Positions 34,195 through 43,446 of a DNA stretch of 64,000 bases are shown in pieces. The translations under genes and the position numbers were made by a program. Positions within the stretch are counted from its first letter, which is position 1; each line of letters starts with the position of its first letter. Origin of the DNA: Bacillus sp. CECT 9360 (lineage in GTDB: Bacteria; Bacillota; Bacilli; Bacillales; DSM-1321); assembly GCF_918741275.1 (NCBI RefSeq), contig NZ_CAKKNA010000001.1:347446-411445 (forward strand), given 5' to 3'. Under the pieces are notes generated by a model that was not told the origin of the DNA, did not search any database, and saw nothing but the letters and a program-made list of their open reading frames with translations.

Positions 34195-35880
34195 TCACCG
34201 AATAACAATATACGGTCTCATCATTTCATAATCTTCATGCTCCAAAATATGACAGTGCCATACATACAATCCCGTAAACGGACCAAATTTCATGATAATT
34301 CTAGTTACCTGGTTAGGATTAGCTCTTACTGTATCTTTCAATCCTTGTTCTTGTGGTTCCGGAGGCATCGCTGGGCCCGTATAATAGATAACTTTCTCCT
34401 TGTTATATTTTTCTAAATCGAAATCTCTCCGGTCTAATATTTGAAAATCAATTAAATGAAGATGGATAGGGTGTGAATCAGTTGTTAAGTTAATTAGATA
34501 CCAGATTTCGGTTGATCCCAATTTTGGATTTTCTGTTATCGGGGCATCCCACTGTTTATTATCCAATAGCATGAATTCACGACCGTAATTATCCATATTG
34601 TCGTTTAATGTTAGATACCGTATCTTTGAAGCTGTCTGTTCGTTTATTTTTGGAAGAGGCATCATATAAGCCGGAATAACACTCGTATCAACACTTGACA
34701 GTGGATGTGTCACTCTAAACTGCATCACAGTACCAGTATTTTCATCTACAGGATCTCCGGTCGGAAAAGGAGCGGGGGCATCATTTGTCATGATAATATT
34801 CTTGCCCTGAAGATTGGTAAAATCAATGATCACATCAGCTCGTTCTGCAGGTGCCAACATGATTTCTTTGACTCCTATAGGGTATTGCATTAATCCTCCA
34901 TCGGTAGTGATTTGATAAATAAGTTGTCCTGAATCTAGCTTTAATCTATAGAAACGGGTGTTGGATGCATTTAGCAACCTAAATCGATACTTACGTGGTT
35001 CCACATTTAAATAGGGCCATACTTTGCCATTCACCAGGATGGTATCCCCAATAAATTCCGGGACTATCGACGTTTCCAATTCCGGGACTGGTTTTTCTGG
35101 TTGTCTCGGGTAAAAAAGAGAACCATCTTTATTGAAAGTCTTGTCCTGTATGATAAGAGGGACCTCATATTTCCCACTTGGCAAATTCAATAAACGTTCC
35201 TGATGATCTCTGATAAGATAGAATCCTGCCAAACCAGCATAGACATTGAGCCTCGTGATTCCAAGCGAATGGTCATGATACCAGAGGGTGCAAGCCCGAT
35301 TGCAATTATCATATCGATATATTTGCTTCCTAAAATATGGACCAACTTGTTTGAATCCCTTTGTAAACCAAGCCTCCGGATAGCCATCGCTTTCCGATTC
35401 GACACAAGCGCCATGAACGTGTACCACGGTTCGAACTTCTGGTACATCCTTATGGGCACCATGCACCGTAAAGTCTACCGGCAATAGATGCTTATCCGGA
35501 AGATTGTTAATCCATTTAATAAACACTTTTTCTCCGGTCTCTACTTCAATGGTAGGTCCTGGATAGCTGCCTTCATAGCCCCATACCGTTGTATCATTTA
35601 ACTCACTATGGAGAGATTGTTTAAATTCCGTCATATTCACTTCGTAAAAAGTATGAAATTGATCTTTCACACGAGGTTTTAAAACAGGGAGTATGGGAAG
35701 TTCATCTACGAATTTAGAGAGAGTTATACTGGTTGGAGTTGACTCACTACATCCACATTGTTTTTCAGGTGTACATTTACATTGATCCCCACATTTACAA
35801 TTTGGATTATGACAATACGGGTTAGCACAGGGTTTGGAGAACGCTTCCAGATTTTGCGAAAAACCGTCATTACTATACAT
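34195..35880 (-). CDS. cotA: CotA-type spore-coat laccase with Cys-rich N-terminal extension
   Basis: 561 aa multicopper oxidase. All four copper motifs are present: H154-V-H156-G, W-Y-H202-D-H204, HPIHLHL near residue 470, and H542-C543-H544 ... H548 ... M553, with Met as the type-1 axial ligand. It should oxidise phenolics or bilirubin-like substrates with O2. The first 45 residues are unlike the B. subtilis CotA N-terminus: eight Cys at 18, 23, 28, 30, 34, 36, 42 and 44 plus H24, a metallothionein-like spacing. It lies next to oxalate decarboxylase, another coat-associated enzyme. Confidence 0.92.
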   Translation of the reverse strand: MYSNDGFSQNLEAFSKPCANPYCHNPNCKCGDQCKCTPEKQCGCSESTPTSITLSKFVDELPILPVLKPRVKDQFHTFYEVNMTEFKQSLHSELNDTTVWGYEGSYPGPTIEVETGEKVFIKWINNLPDKHLLPVDFTVHGAHKDVPEVRTVVHVHGACVESESDGYPEAWFTKGFKQVGPYFRKQIYRYDNCNRACTLWYHDHSLGITRLNVYAGLAGFYLIRDHQERLLNLPSGKYEVPLIIQDKTFNKDGSLFYPRQPEKPVPELETSIVPEFIGDTILVNGKVWPYLNVEPRKYRFRLLNASNTRFYRLKLDSGQLIYQITTDGGLMQYPIGVKEIMLAPAERADVIIDFTNLQGKNIIMTNDAPAPFPTGDPVDENTGTVMQFRVTHPLSSVDTSVIPAYMMPLPKINEQTASKIRYLTLNDNMDNYGREFMLLDNKQWDAPITENPKLGSTEIWYLINLTTDSHPIHLHLIDFQILDRRDFDLEKYNKEKVIYYTGPAMPPEPQEQGLKDTVRANPNQVTRIIMKFGPFTGLYVWHCHILEHEDYEMMRPYIVIR

Positions 35881-36118
35881 TACGATACCCCCATTTTCCT
35901 TGTTTTGAAGTATGATAACAAAGCAACCGACTCACACTCGTTATCAGGGATCACTTCATAAAACATCATGGTAACGTACATTTATCCATAATCCAACTTT
36001 CTTTGAAACAGGTATCTCCGATCTGCAGCTAAAAAACCTAAACAAAAATACATAACACTTTTTATGAAAAATAAAAACCTTTCACAGTTTAATTCGATAG
36101 GAATATCACAATTAAAAT

Positions 36119-36219
36119 CTACTCTTTTCTACCAGTTTTTTGGGTTGGAGGAAAACCGGGATATTTCACAACAGGCCATTTCTCCGTGCGTAGAGACTCG
36201 AGCAATTCTGATCCAACAT
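36119..36219 (-). other. displaced C-terminal tail of the oxalate decarboxylase gene
   Basis: One base out of frame with the gene at 36220, the minus strand reads [20 protein letters not shown] and continues to TAG 36119-36121. This is the expected C-terminal extension of the family. A one-base deletion near 36225-36230 has cut it off. Confidence 0.7.
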
Positions 36220-37323
36220 TCAAGTTGCTTGAACTAATTCTTTAGGAGTCAGTGCCATCCATTGATTCAGCGACACGTCTTCAAATCGGTTGCTTTTGAA
36301 AATCTCTAAAAACCATAACGTTTCGGAACCGGTGTTCTGAATATAGTGTCCAGTAGCAAAGGGGACATAGCCGACATCACCAGCTCTATAATCAAATGTA
36401 CGAGCGATACCATTTCCAGCAAATACTGTCATTCGTCCTTGTCCGGTTAGGTAATACTGCCACTCGTCGTTATTGGGATGCCAATGAAGTTCTCTCATTC
36501 CACCCGGCTCAATCTCAACGAGTGCTGCTGCGATTGTTTTTGAAATAGGGAAGTTCGAGGAGTCCACAATTCTTACGCTTCCACTAGGCGTGTTGATTGG
36601 TGTTTGTTTCAACAGCTCGTGCTTGAAGGTTAACGGAACTTCTCCGTAGGGTGACTGGACTTCCTGACTTTGCAGCGAACCGGGTACCTTTCCCTGATAG
36701 ATATAAACCTGATCTGAAGGAATGGAGTTAAAGGCACTCTCTGGTACGCCAAAATTGGCCGCCAGAACATCTTTTGGAGTATGTGCAAACCAATCGGAGA
36801 TGGACAAAGTGGAAAGATCAGAAAAGTTTCCGTCATCGAAGACGAGCAGAAATTCGCAATGTTCCAACCCTTGAATCGAATGTGGGATTCCTGCGGGAAA
36901 GTACCACAGATCACCTGGGCCGACGTCGGCAATGAAATTTCGTCCATCTTGGTCAACCGAGGTTAACCGTGCCGGTCCTAACAGCATATAAGACCATTCT
37001 GCCTGTTGATGCCAATGGAGTTCACGTACTCCGCCGGCCGTTAAGCTCATATTAACTCCAGAAAGTGTGGTCGCAACCGGAAGTTCCCGAGCGGTGATTT
37101 CCCGGGACCATCCCCCGTGATTTAATTTCATAGAAGTGTCTGAGAATGAGAATTTCAAGTTAGGAAGCAAGCCTGCATCTGTAATAGGCGGGACGAGCAT
37201 ATTTGGATTTTGAAGATCCCGGATAATATTACGCGGGCCGGAGTCAATCGCTCCTGCTCCATCACTACGGATCGGTTGTGGCACATTTCCGTCCACTTGA
37301 TTAATAGTAGTTCGGTTTTCCAT
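36220..37323 (-). CDS. oxdD: oxalate decarboxylase (bicupin), C-terminally frameshifted
   Basis: 367 aa from ATG 37323 (GAGGTG 7 nt upstream). Two cupin domains bind Mn: H103, H105, E109, H148 in the first, H280, H282, E287, H326 in the second. The enzyme decarboxylates oxalate to formate and CO2. The lid loop over the N-terminal site reads S168-D-L-S-T, where OxdC has SENST with a catalytic Glu at the second position, so the proton donor would be Asp. The reading frame ends about 33 residues early through a one-base deletion. Spore-associated OxdD is the more likely relative given the CotA neighbour; OxdC is possible. Confidence 0.85.
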   Translation of the reverse strand: MENRTTINQVDGNVPQPIRSDGAGAIDSGPRNIIRDLQNPNMLVPPITDAGLLPNLKFSFSDTSMKLNHGGWSREITARELPVATTLSGVNMSLTAGGVRELHWHQQAEWSYMLLGPARLTSVDQDGRNFIADVGPGDLWYFPAGIPHSIQGLEHCEFLLVFDDGNFSDLSTLSISDWFAHTPKDVLAANFGVPESAFNSIPSDQVYIYQGKVPGSLQSQEVQSPYGEVPLTFKHELLKQTPINTPSGSVRIVDSSNFPISKTIAAALVEIEPGGMRELHWHPNNDEWQYYLTGQGRMTVFAGNGIARTFDYRAGDVGYVPFATGHYIQNTGSETLWFLEIFKSNRFEDVSLNQWMALTPKELVQAT

Positions 37324-37724
37324 TAAGGGGCACCTCATTTGTGGGATTATAAAGGAAAAACCTTTTATCGTACTATTATGAATTGGGCTTCGAATGTGTG
37401 CCTATCGATAAAAAACAAAGAAGTATCACTTATTGAAGAATCCCTTTAATTATGGGTTCAAATAAGAATCTCCTTCTAACGTTTTAATATTATTAAATTT
37501 GGAACGAATAAATATCAATTTATCGAACTGGATAACTACTTAAAACTTATGACAATATTTTTTGAACAAGACAGTCCATAAAAAACCTCCTTTAAAACAA
37601 GCGAGATAGCATAATCGACATTATCGGAGTACCCATATTACCTTGCGCACATCTCTTTCTCATTGTGAATATTATAGAGGACGAGTAGATATTTGTATTT
37701 ATGAGGGAGAATAGGGTAGATTTC
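37324..37724. other. gene-free intergenic stretch
   Basis: AT-rich region upstream of divergent oxdD and the repetitive-protein gene; likely holds both promoters. No ORF, repeat or clear hairpin found. Confidence 0.5.
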
Positions 37725-38306
37725 ATGAATAATCCATCTAAAGAAATCCTCGGTTCATGGATAGCAGCAATTGGAACAATTAGCTCTGCCATTGGAAGTA
37801 CACCATCCCATTTTATAGATAGTGATTTGCGAAACAATTTAAATGTATGGGGGAATGTTTTGCAAGCAACCGGAAATGCTCTGGAAGCTGATGGCCAAGG
37901 GGGAGTTTCTCTTGAAAAATTTGGAAATGAAATACAATCGGTTGGAAATGTTACTGTAGTTTCTGGGCTGATTAGTAACTTTGAAAAAGAAACGGAACAG
38001 AGGTTGATAATTTCTGGAAACTGGATCCAAGCTTTAGGTGGACTTGTTTCACTAGCAGATGAATTAGAGGATCCTACAGCTTCAGGTCAATTATATAACA
38101 TTATAGGTAATCTATTACAATCTATAGGTAATTCATTGCAGGCTATAGCAGGAATTTATGAATTAGAAAATAATCATGTTGAGAATAAAGGCTATAAAAT
38201 TCATGAAAATCCTGAATCTTTAGAAGTTAGTGGTAGTTGGATACAAGCAATTGGTTCTGTAATTTCATTGATTGGACAAATAAAAGAAGAGGATAATGAA
38301 AATTAA
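37725..38306 (+). CDS. DUF6944-like repetitive protein
   Basis: 193 aa from ATG 37725, with AGGGAGAATAGGG upstream. A repeat of about 35-40 residues recurs: SWIAAIGTISSAIGS, VWGNVLQATGNALEA, NWIQALGGLVSLAD, GNLLQSIGNSLQAIAG and SWIQAIGSVISLIGQ. The pattern is G-[SN]-W-[IL]-Q-A-[IL]-G. No signal peptide. The fold is probably a bundle of amphipathic helices. Function unknown. Confidence 0.75.
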   Translation: MNNPSKEILGSWIAAIGTISSAIGSTPSHFIDSDLRNNLNVWGNVLQATGNALEADGQGGVSLEKFGNEIQSVGNVTVVSGLISNFEKETEQRLIISGNWIQALGGLVSLADELEDPTASGQLYNIIGNLLQSIGNSLQAIAGIYELENNHVENKGYKIHENPESLEVSGSWIQAIGSVISLIGQIKEEDNEN

Positions 38307-38698
38307 CTATCAGAAAAGTAATCATTGCATTTGCTTTGTTTACTTTTACCTCTTGTTGTTTTGCACAAAGAAAAATTAGGGACATTGGATTATCAAAGTT
38401 GTCGTCGCTCTACAATTAATCTAAAACAAAAATTACAATCGAGAATGAAAGATTAGTATTCCAGAAAAAAGCTGGCTTAAGGCTTAGGTTATGTCTGTTC
38501 CTAGGCATTGTAGACAGACTTCTCACTTTTAAATAATTTAAAATTATCATATAATATAGATATATTAATCTATTAATAATTGTAATACACTATATATGGA
38601 TATAATTGAGACAGAAAAGTTGTGTGACCAGGTTGCGCCTTAGCTTGTTGTTACGCCTACATCTTTTCTGCAAATTTCAAGGGAAAAGGTTGGTAAAA
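38307..38698. other. gene-free intergenic stretch upstream of mqo
   Basis: No ORF with a ribosome site was found. The AT-rich region around 38540-38610 probably holds the mqo promoter. Confidence 0.45.
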
Positions 38699-40201
38699 AT
38701 GAGCAACAGAGAAACTAAAACAGACGTCATCTTAATTGGTGCCGGAATCATGAGTGCGACTTTAGGGACCCTCCTGAAAGAATTAGTACCGGAATGGAAT
38801 ATAAAAGTGTTTGAGAAGCTTGAAAAAGCAGGCGAGGAAAGCTCTAACGAATGGAATAATGCCGGAACAGGGCATGCGGCACTGTGCGAGCTTAACTACA
38901 CGGTCGAAAAACCAGACGGATCTATAGATATTAGCAAAGCGATTAAAATTAATGAACAGTTCCAGGATTCAATGCAGTTTTGGTCTTATCTTGTAAACAG
39001 CAAGCGGATCAATAATCCTCAGGACTTTATCATGCCATTGCCTCATATGAGTATGGTACAAGGGGAAGAAAATGTAACGTTTTTAAAGAAAAGATTTGAA
39101 GCACTGTCAAACAATCCCCTGTTCCAAGGGATGGAATTTTCTGGTGACCCAGCAAAACTGATGGAATGGATTCCACTTATTATGCAAAATCGTCCATCGA
39201 ATGAAGCGATAGCGGCAACAAAAATAGATACGGGAACGGATGTCAACTTTGGTGCTTTAACACGCATGTTATTTGACCACTTAAAGACTAAAAACGTTGA
39301 TATCAAATATAAACATAGTGTTGATAATATTAAACGTACTAGCGATGGCTCGTGGGAATTAAAAGTGCGTAATGTCGATAACGGTAGCGTTGAGCGCCAT
39401 ACGGCAAAATTCGTCTTTATCGGAGGCGGGGGAGGAAGCTTGCATTTACTGCAAAAATCCGGTATTCCTGAAGGAAAACATATTGGAGGATTCCCGGTAA
39501 GCGGAATATTTATGGCGTGTAATAATCCGGATGTTGTAGCTCAGCATCATGCAAAAGTATACGGCAAAGCGAAGGTTGGAGCACCACCAATGTCTGTTCC
39601 GCATCTTGACACACGATATATTGACAACAAAAAATCGTTACTATTTGGACCATTTGCCGGCTTCTCACCAAAGTTCTTAAAAACGGGTTCAATGCTCGAT
39701 TTAGTTACTTCCGTAAAACCGTATAATGTCTTAACAATGTTAGCGGCAGGCGGAAAAGAGATGTCATTGACAAAATATCTGATCCAGCAAGTTATGTTAT
39801 CGAAAGAACAGCGTATGGAAGAGTTACGCGAGTTTATCCCGAACGCTAAGCTTGAGGATTGGGATTTAGTAGTAGCGGGCCAACGTGTACAAGTTATCAA
39901 AGATACAGAAGCAGGCGGCAAAGGAACGCTTCAATTTGGTACGGAAGTGATTACTGCTGCTGATGGCTCAATTGCAGCATTACTAGGCGCTTCTCCGGGT
40001 GCTTCTACAGCCGTTCACGTTATGCTTGAGATAATCAAAAAATGCTTCCCGCAACATATGGAAGAGTGGGAACCGAAAATCAAAGAAATGATTCCTTCTT
40101 ATGGCGAGTCATTAATGGAAAACCCAGAGCTTCTGCACGAAATTCATACTTCAACAGCAGGGACGCTTGGTCTAAGCGAAAAAGAACCGGCCTTTAGTTA
40201 A
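38699..40201 (+). CDS. mqo: malate:quinone oxidoreductase
   Basis: 500 aa. ATG 38699, with AAAAGG 9 nt upstream, gives [20 protein letters not shown], the FAD-binding GxGxxS start of Mqo. Conserved [21 protein letters not shown] and [15 protein letters not shown] confirm the family. It oxidises malate to oxaloacetate and passes electrons to quinone at the membrane. The open frame upstream to 38606 is leader. Confidence 0.95.
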   Translation: MSNRETKTDVILIGAGIMSATLGTLLKELVPEWNIKVFEKLEKAGEESSNEWNNAGTGHAALCELNYTVEKPDGSIDISKAIKINEQFQDSMQFWSYLVNSKRINNPQDFIMPLPHMSMVQGEENVTFLKKRFEALSNNPLFQGMEFSGDPAKLMEWIPLIMQNRPSNEAIAATKIDTGTDVNFGALTRMLFDHLKTKNVDIKYKHSVDNIKRTSDGSWELKVRNVDNGSVERHTAKFVFIGGGGGSLHLLQKSGIPEGKHIGGFPVSGIFMACNNPDVVAQHHAKVYGKAKVGAPPMSVPHLDTRYIDNKKSLLFGPFAGFSPKFLKTGSMLDLVTSVKPYNVLTMLAAGGKEMSLTKYLIQQVMLSKEQRMEELREFIPNAKLEDWDLVVAGQRVQVIKDTEAGGKGTLQFGTEVITAADGSIAALLGASPGASTAVHVMLEIIKKCFPQHMEEWEPKIKEMIPSYGESLMENPELLHEIHTSTAGTLGLSEKEPAFS

Positions 40202-40282
40202 TTCTTTGGATGTAGAAACCAAGGTATTGAACGAAAAAGTTTAAGCAAGATTTTTCATTATTGGACAATCAGAACTATCTAT

Positions 40283-40537
40283 ATGAATTTATGTAAAGTA
40301 AAGCAGCTATTAAATGTAACAGATGATGCGAGTGGTCTAGCAGGAGCAATCGCAGGAATCAGTGCTGTTATTAAGAGTGCAGCGCCTTCGTCACCGTATA
40401 TAGGAGCTATAGCAGGATTGCTATGGTTAAGTCGATATGCCATTAAAAAAATCTCTGCAAATGGTACTTATGGTGTCAAATATGAAATATGGGGTGTTTC
40501 ACCAACTGCATTTGTAATGTATCCTTGGAGACAATAG
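40283..40537 (+). CDS. 84-aa Gly/Ala-rich helical peptide, possible bacteriocin
   Basis: Residues ~12-60 are Ala/Gly/Ile-rich with two hydrophobic segments (GLAGAIAGISAVIKSAA and YIGAIAGLLWL) carrying GxxxG patterns. The C-terminus is aromatic (YEIWGVSPTAFVMYPW). ATG 40283 lacks a ribosome site. It is followed 16 nt later by a small two-helix membrane protein, a layout seen for bacteriocin and immunity pairs. Function is inferred only from this layout. Confidence 0.5.
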   Translation: MNLCKVKQLLNVTDDASGLAGAIAGISAVIKSAAPSSPYIGAIAGLLWLSRYAIKKISANGTYGVKYEIWGVSPTAFVMYPWRQ

Positions 40538-40553
40538 CAAAGGAGTTTTGCTA

Positions 40554-40724
40554 ATGAAGATCTACAAAATAATGCTTTTTATTGCCAAAGCTGTTTTGAT
40601 TATCAGCGCAGTAATAATGCCTTTGACTGGTGATGGATTTGACATTAGAGGCATTGGTTTGGCAGGCATATTAATTGCTATATACGCAAATAACAGAAGG
40701 CAAAAGCACAACAAAGTTCAATAA
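40554..40724 (+). CDS. 56-aa two-helix membrane protein, possible immunity factor
   Basis: ATG 40554 after AAAGGAG. Two hydrophobic segments (IMLFIAKAVLIISAVIM and GIGLAGILIAIYA) separated by a short loop, and a basic tail NNRRQKHNK. Paired with the preceding peptide gene and ending just before the left end of the mobile element. Confidence 0.5.
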   Translation: MKIYKIMLFIAKAVLIISAVIMPLTGDGFDIRGIGLAGILIAIYANNRRQKHNKVQ

Positions 40725-40731
40725 TATTATC

Positions 40732-40768
40732 AAGAAAGGGCAGGAAGTGACTATCGACACAAATGTGG
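40732..40768 (+). repeat. left terminal inverted repeat
   Basis: Reads AAGAAAGGGCAGG then AAGTGACTATCGACACAAATGTG. It pairs with 43409-43446 as described for the element. Confidence 0.75.
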
Positions 40769-40805
40769 TGACCTTCTGAATACTATACTTTCAATAAATT
40801 AAAAG

Positions 40806-40885
40806 CAAGGACAACACTTTTGTGTCGATGAAACCGCCACACAAAAGTGTTGTCCTTGTTAGTTTACGACACAAATGTGTTGACT
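40806..40885. repeat. recombinase-like dyad site array near the left end
   Basis: A perfect 20-bp inverted repeat (40806-40825 with 40839-40858, 13-nt loop) contains ACACAAAAGTGTTGTCC in both arms. Just after it comes ACGACACAAATGTGTTGAC (40867). Together with the copy in the left terminus and one in the right, the motif CGACACAAA[AT]GTGTTG occurs five times within the element's ends. Confidence 0.7.
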
Positions 40886-41018
40886 TTGAGCGAAAAATCC
40901 AGCCATGTACTGTTAGGAAAAAGAATCTCATTTTATCTTTACCGGTGATAAAGATTCAGGAAAAACTGCGTTATTTTTCTATTTATAACGGAATGAAAAG
41001 TTAGGAGCTGAGTTTGTA

Positions 41019-42272
41019 ATGCATAAAGAGATATATGAACTTGCTAGTGAAGAACAGTTAAAAAAGTATGCAGAACTTGCTGTACGAGCTGGTGTAAATG
41101 TGCAAAAGAATCAATTAGTGATTATTCATAGTGATATACAAAATGTTACGTTTGCTCGTCTAATCCAAACGGCAGCCTATGAGGCGGGAGCTTCAAATGT
41201 GTTTATAGATTGGACAGATGAACAGTCTACCAAAGAATTTTATTTACGCGCAGCAGATGATGCCATCGATTACTTTCCTGACTGGCAAGCTACGCGCTTT
41301 AAGGAGTGGGACGATGCGGGTGCTGCTTACATCCATATTATCTCTGAAAATTTAGATGTCTTTAAGGAGGTTTCGTCAGAACGGATAAGTCGCTTCCAAA
41401 AAGTTTCTCGTACCAAGTTGAAGGATTATTACGCAAAGATTAGATCCCACGAGGTACGCTGGTGTCTTCTAGCTGTTCCACACTTAGCATGGGCAACTAA
41501 AGTATTTCCGCACTTAAGTCAAGAAGAAGCTTTGCAATCATTATGGAAATCAATCTTACAAGGAGCTCGGGCAGATGGGAAAAATCCTATAAAAGACTGG
41601 AAAAATCATGACAGAGCCTTTGAGTCCCGGAAGAAAAGATTAAACGATAGTCAGTTTAAAGCTCTCCATTTTACGAATAGCCGAGGAACTGATATATTAG
41701 TCGGTATGCCTAAAAATCATATATATATCGGTGGAGGGGTTATAGATAAAAAGGGAATACCATTTTTTCCGAACATTCCTACGGAAGAAATATTTTCTGC
41801 TCCCCATAAAAATAAGGTAAATGGCAAACTAGTGGCTACTAAACCACTTGTCTATAGGGGATGTGTCATCGATGATTTTTATCTAATCTTTAAAGATGGA
41901 CGGATTACTGACTATTATGCTGGCACTGGGCAAGACACGTTACAAAGTCTTATTGAGACAGACGAAGGTTCACATTATCTAGGTGAAATTGCCTTGGTCT
42001 CTATCAATTCTCCTCTTTCTCAGACAGATATTCTCTTTTACAACACCTTGTTTGATGAAAATACAGCCTGCCATATTGGAATTGGAAACGCCTCTCCTTC
42101 TAACCTTCAAAATGGTAGCAACCTATCAGAGGAAGAGTTGAAGGAAGCAGGCCTTAATATTTCACTCTTGCTAGTTAACGTGACCTTTGGTACCAAAGAT
42201 ATGAAAGTAGTAGGTATTAAAGAAGATGGGACTGAAATGTTGCTAATGAAGGATGGAGATTTCCAATTCTAA
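41019..42272 (+). CDS. M29 family aminopeptidase
   Basis: 417 aa. The family signatures are present: N-terminal KYAELAVRAGVNVQKNQLV, then the metal-site region IPTEEIFSAPHKNKVNG, ETDEGSHYLGEIALV, FYNTLFDENTACHIGIG and the terminal KDGDFQF. The conserved Glu, His and Asp ligands for two metal ions are all visible. It removes N-terminal amino acids from peptides. GGAGCTGAG precedes ATG 41019. It lies inside the candidate mobile element, upstream of the recombinase; nothing suggests it acts in movement, so it is probably cargo. Confidence 0.9.
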   Translation: MHKEIYELASEEQLKKYAELAVRAGVNVQKNQLVIIHSDIQNVTFARLIQTAAYEAGASNVFIDWTDEQSTKEFYLRAADDAIDYFPDWQATRFKEWDDAGAAYIHIISENLDVFKEVSSERISRFQKVSRTKLKDYYAKIRSHEVRWCLLAVPHLAWATKVFPHLSQEEALQSLWKSILQGARADGKNPIKDWKNHDRAFESRKKRLNDSQFKALHFTNSRGTDILVGMPKNHIYIGGGVIDKKGIPFFPNIPTEEIFSAPHKNKVNGKLVATKPLVYRGCVIDDFYLIFKDGRITDYYAGTGQDTLQSLIETDEGSHYLGEIALVSINSPLSQTDILFYNTLFDENTACHIGIGNASPSNLQNGSNLSEEELKEAGLNISLLLVNVTFGTKDMKVVGIKEDGTEMLLMKDGDFQF

Positions 42273-42523
42273 CTTGGCTACTCCTTAAAATAGATAAATC
42301 GCCAGGAAAATGAGCTTAATGTTTGAAGGAATAGTAATTTTATTGCTGTTCCTTTTCAAATTGATTCTTTTAATTCTGAAAGTATGTTTTTACATAAAAA
42401 CGTACATTGAAAATCCCGATTTTTCTTTACTCGTCCTCTTTCTCCTTTTACAATGGAGATAGATAGAAAAATAGTACATTCAAAACATTGATTTTATTGG
42501 GTTTGGGAGAGGTGATAGTCAAC

Positions 42524-43075
42524 ATGAATCCAATCAAAGATGTGCAGCCGATTCGTAGTAAGCAGCAACTTGAAGACATGAAGTGGGCGTTAAAACGTCA
42601 CTGTTCGGAACGAGATTATATCTTGTTTCTCTTAGGAATTAATACGGGATTGCGTGCGGGGGATCTGTTGGCGTTGAAAGTGAAAGATGTGAAACGGAAG
42701 AAACAGCTTCTTATCCACGAAGGCAAGACGAAAAAACCACGCAAAATCAACCTCACCAACATCTACCACGAATTGCAGGACTATGCACAAACGGTGGCTT
42801 CCGAGTGGTTGTTTCCTAGTCGAAAAGGCGACCAACCCATCACTGTCACGCAAGCGTATCGTCGGTTAAACCACGCAGCCACCATGGCGGGCATCGATGG
42901 TGGCATTGGCACCCACACCATGCGTAAAACCTTTGGTTATTGGTATTATAAACAATATAGAGACGTGGCGAAGCTTCAATACATTTTAAATCATTCTACA
43001 CCAGCAAACACGTTGCGGTATATCGGCATTACCGAAGAAGAAGTCGAAGAAAGTTTAAACGAATTCGTGTTGTAA
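42524..43075 (+). CDS. minimal tyrosine recombinase/integrase
   Basis: 183 aa from ATG 42524 with GAGGTGA 9 nt upstream. It consists of the catalytic domain of the XerD/integrase family only: R44 in GLRAGDLL, a Lys in the beta hairpin, H131-x2-R134 (HTMRK), H157 (NHSTP) and the nucleophile Y166 (RYIG). All catalytic residues are present. The usual N-terminal SAM-like DNA-binding domain is missing, so it may work with a partner protein. The next gene is 13 nt away. Confidence 0.85.
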   Translation: MNPIKDVQPIRSKQQLEDMKWALKRHCSERDYILFLLGINTGLRAGDLLALKVKDVKRKKQLLIHEGKTKKPRKINLTNIYHELQDYAQTVASEWLFPSRKGDQPITVTQAYRRLNHAATMAGIDGGIGTHTMRKTFGYWYYKQYRDVAKLQYILNHSTPANTLRYIGITEEEVEESLNEFVL

Positions 43076-43088
43076 GGAGGAAGAGAAG

Positions 43089-43341
43089 ATGGAAGAAGCA
43101 CCAAAAAAGAATAATATGTTAGTAGGTTTTCATATTAAGAAGCAAGATGAAAGTGGTTTAGTGTTACACACGGCAAACTATGTACAAATGGTTTATCCCG
43201 AAAGCTTTACGAGACTTGGATATTCAAAAAGGCGATATTGTGTGGGTACGCAGTGGATTAAGACAAAATAGAAAGAAAAAAGTACGTGTTCCGGTCCTTG
43301 TGATGGATGTCTACCGTCAAGAATTAGAAGAACATGAATAG
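43089..43341 (+). pseudogene. frameshifted small gene downstream of the recombinase
   Basis: ATG 43089 follows AAGGAGG. The first frame is sensible to about residue 36 (TANYVQMVYP), then an extra C in the CCC run near 43197-43200 puts the rest out of frame. Reading on in the shifted frame gives ALRDLDIQKGDIVWVR and a Lys/Arg-rich end to TAG 43339-43341. The restored protein would be about 84 aa, with a possible DNA-binding role as a recombinase partner. It may be a true mutation or a sequencing error. Confidence 0.6.
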
Positions 43342-43408
43342 GTCAATAAACCGATACTAGGATTGAAAGAACGAGCTCCACAACCTGTTGAAACGACTTG
43401 TTGAATAA

Positions 43409-43446
43409 TACATTTGTGTCGGTAGTCACTTAACCTGCTCTTTTTT
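43409..43446 (-). repeat. right terminal inverted repeat
   Basis: On the minus strand reads AAAAAAGAGCAGG, TTAAGTGACTACCGACACAAATGT. It matches the left end in inverted orientation. Confidence 0.75.

Larger units (their letters stand above)
40732..43446. mobile_element. candidate tyrosine-recombinase element with terminal inverted repeats
   Basis: The left end (40732-40768) and the reverse complement of the right end (43409-43446) align over about 37 bases with a two-base gap and only about three mismatches, both containing AAGTGACTA[TC]CGACACAAATGT. Between them lie an M29 aminopeptidase, a minimal tyrosine recombinase and a small frameshifted gene. Further copies of the motif lie near the left end. 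No target duplication could be seen. The arrangement suggests a recombinase-driven element carrying a metabolic cargo. Confidence 0.65.
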
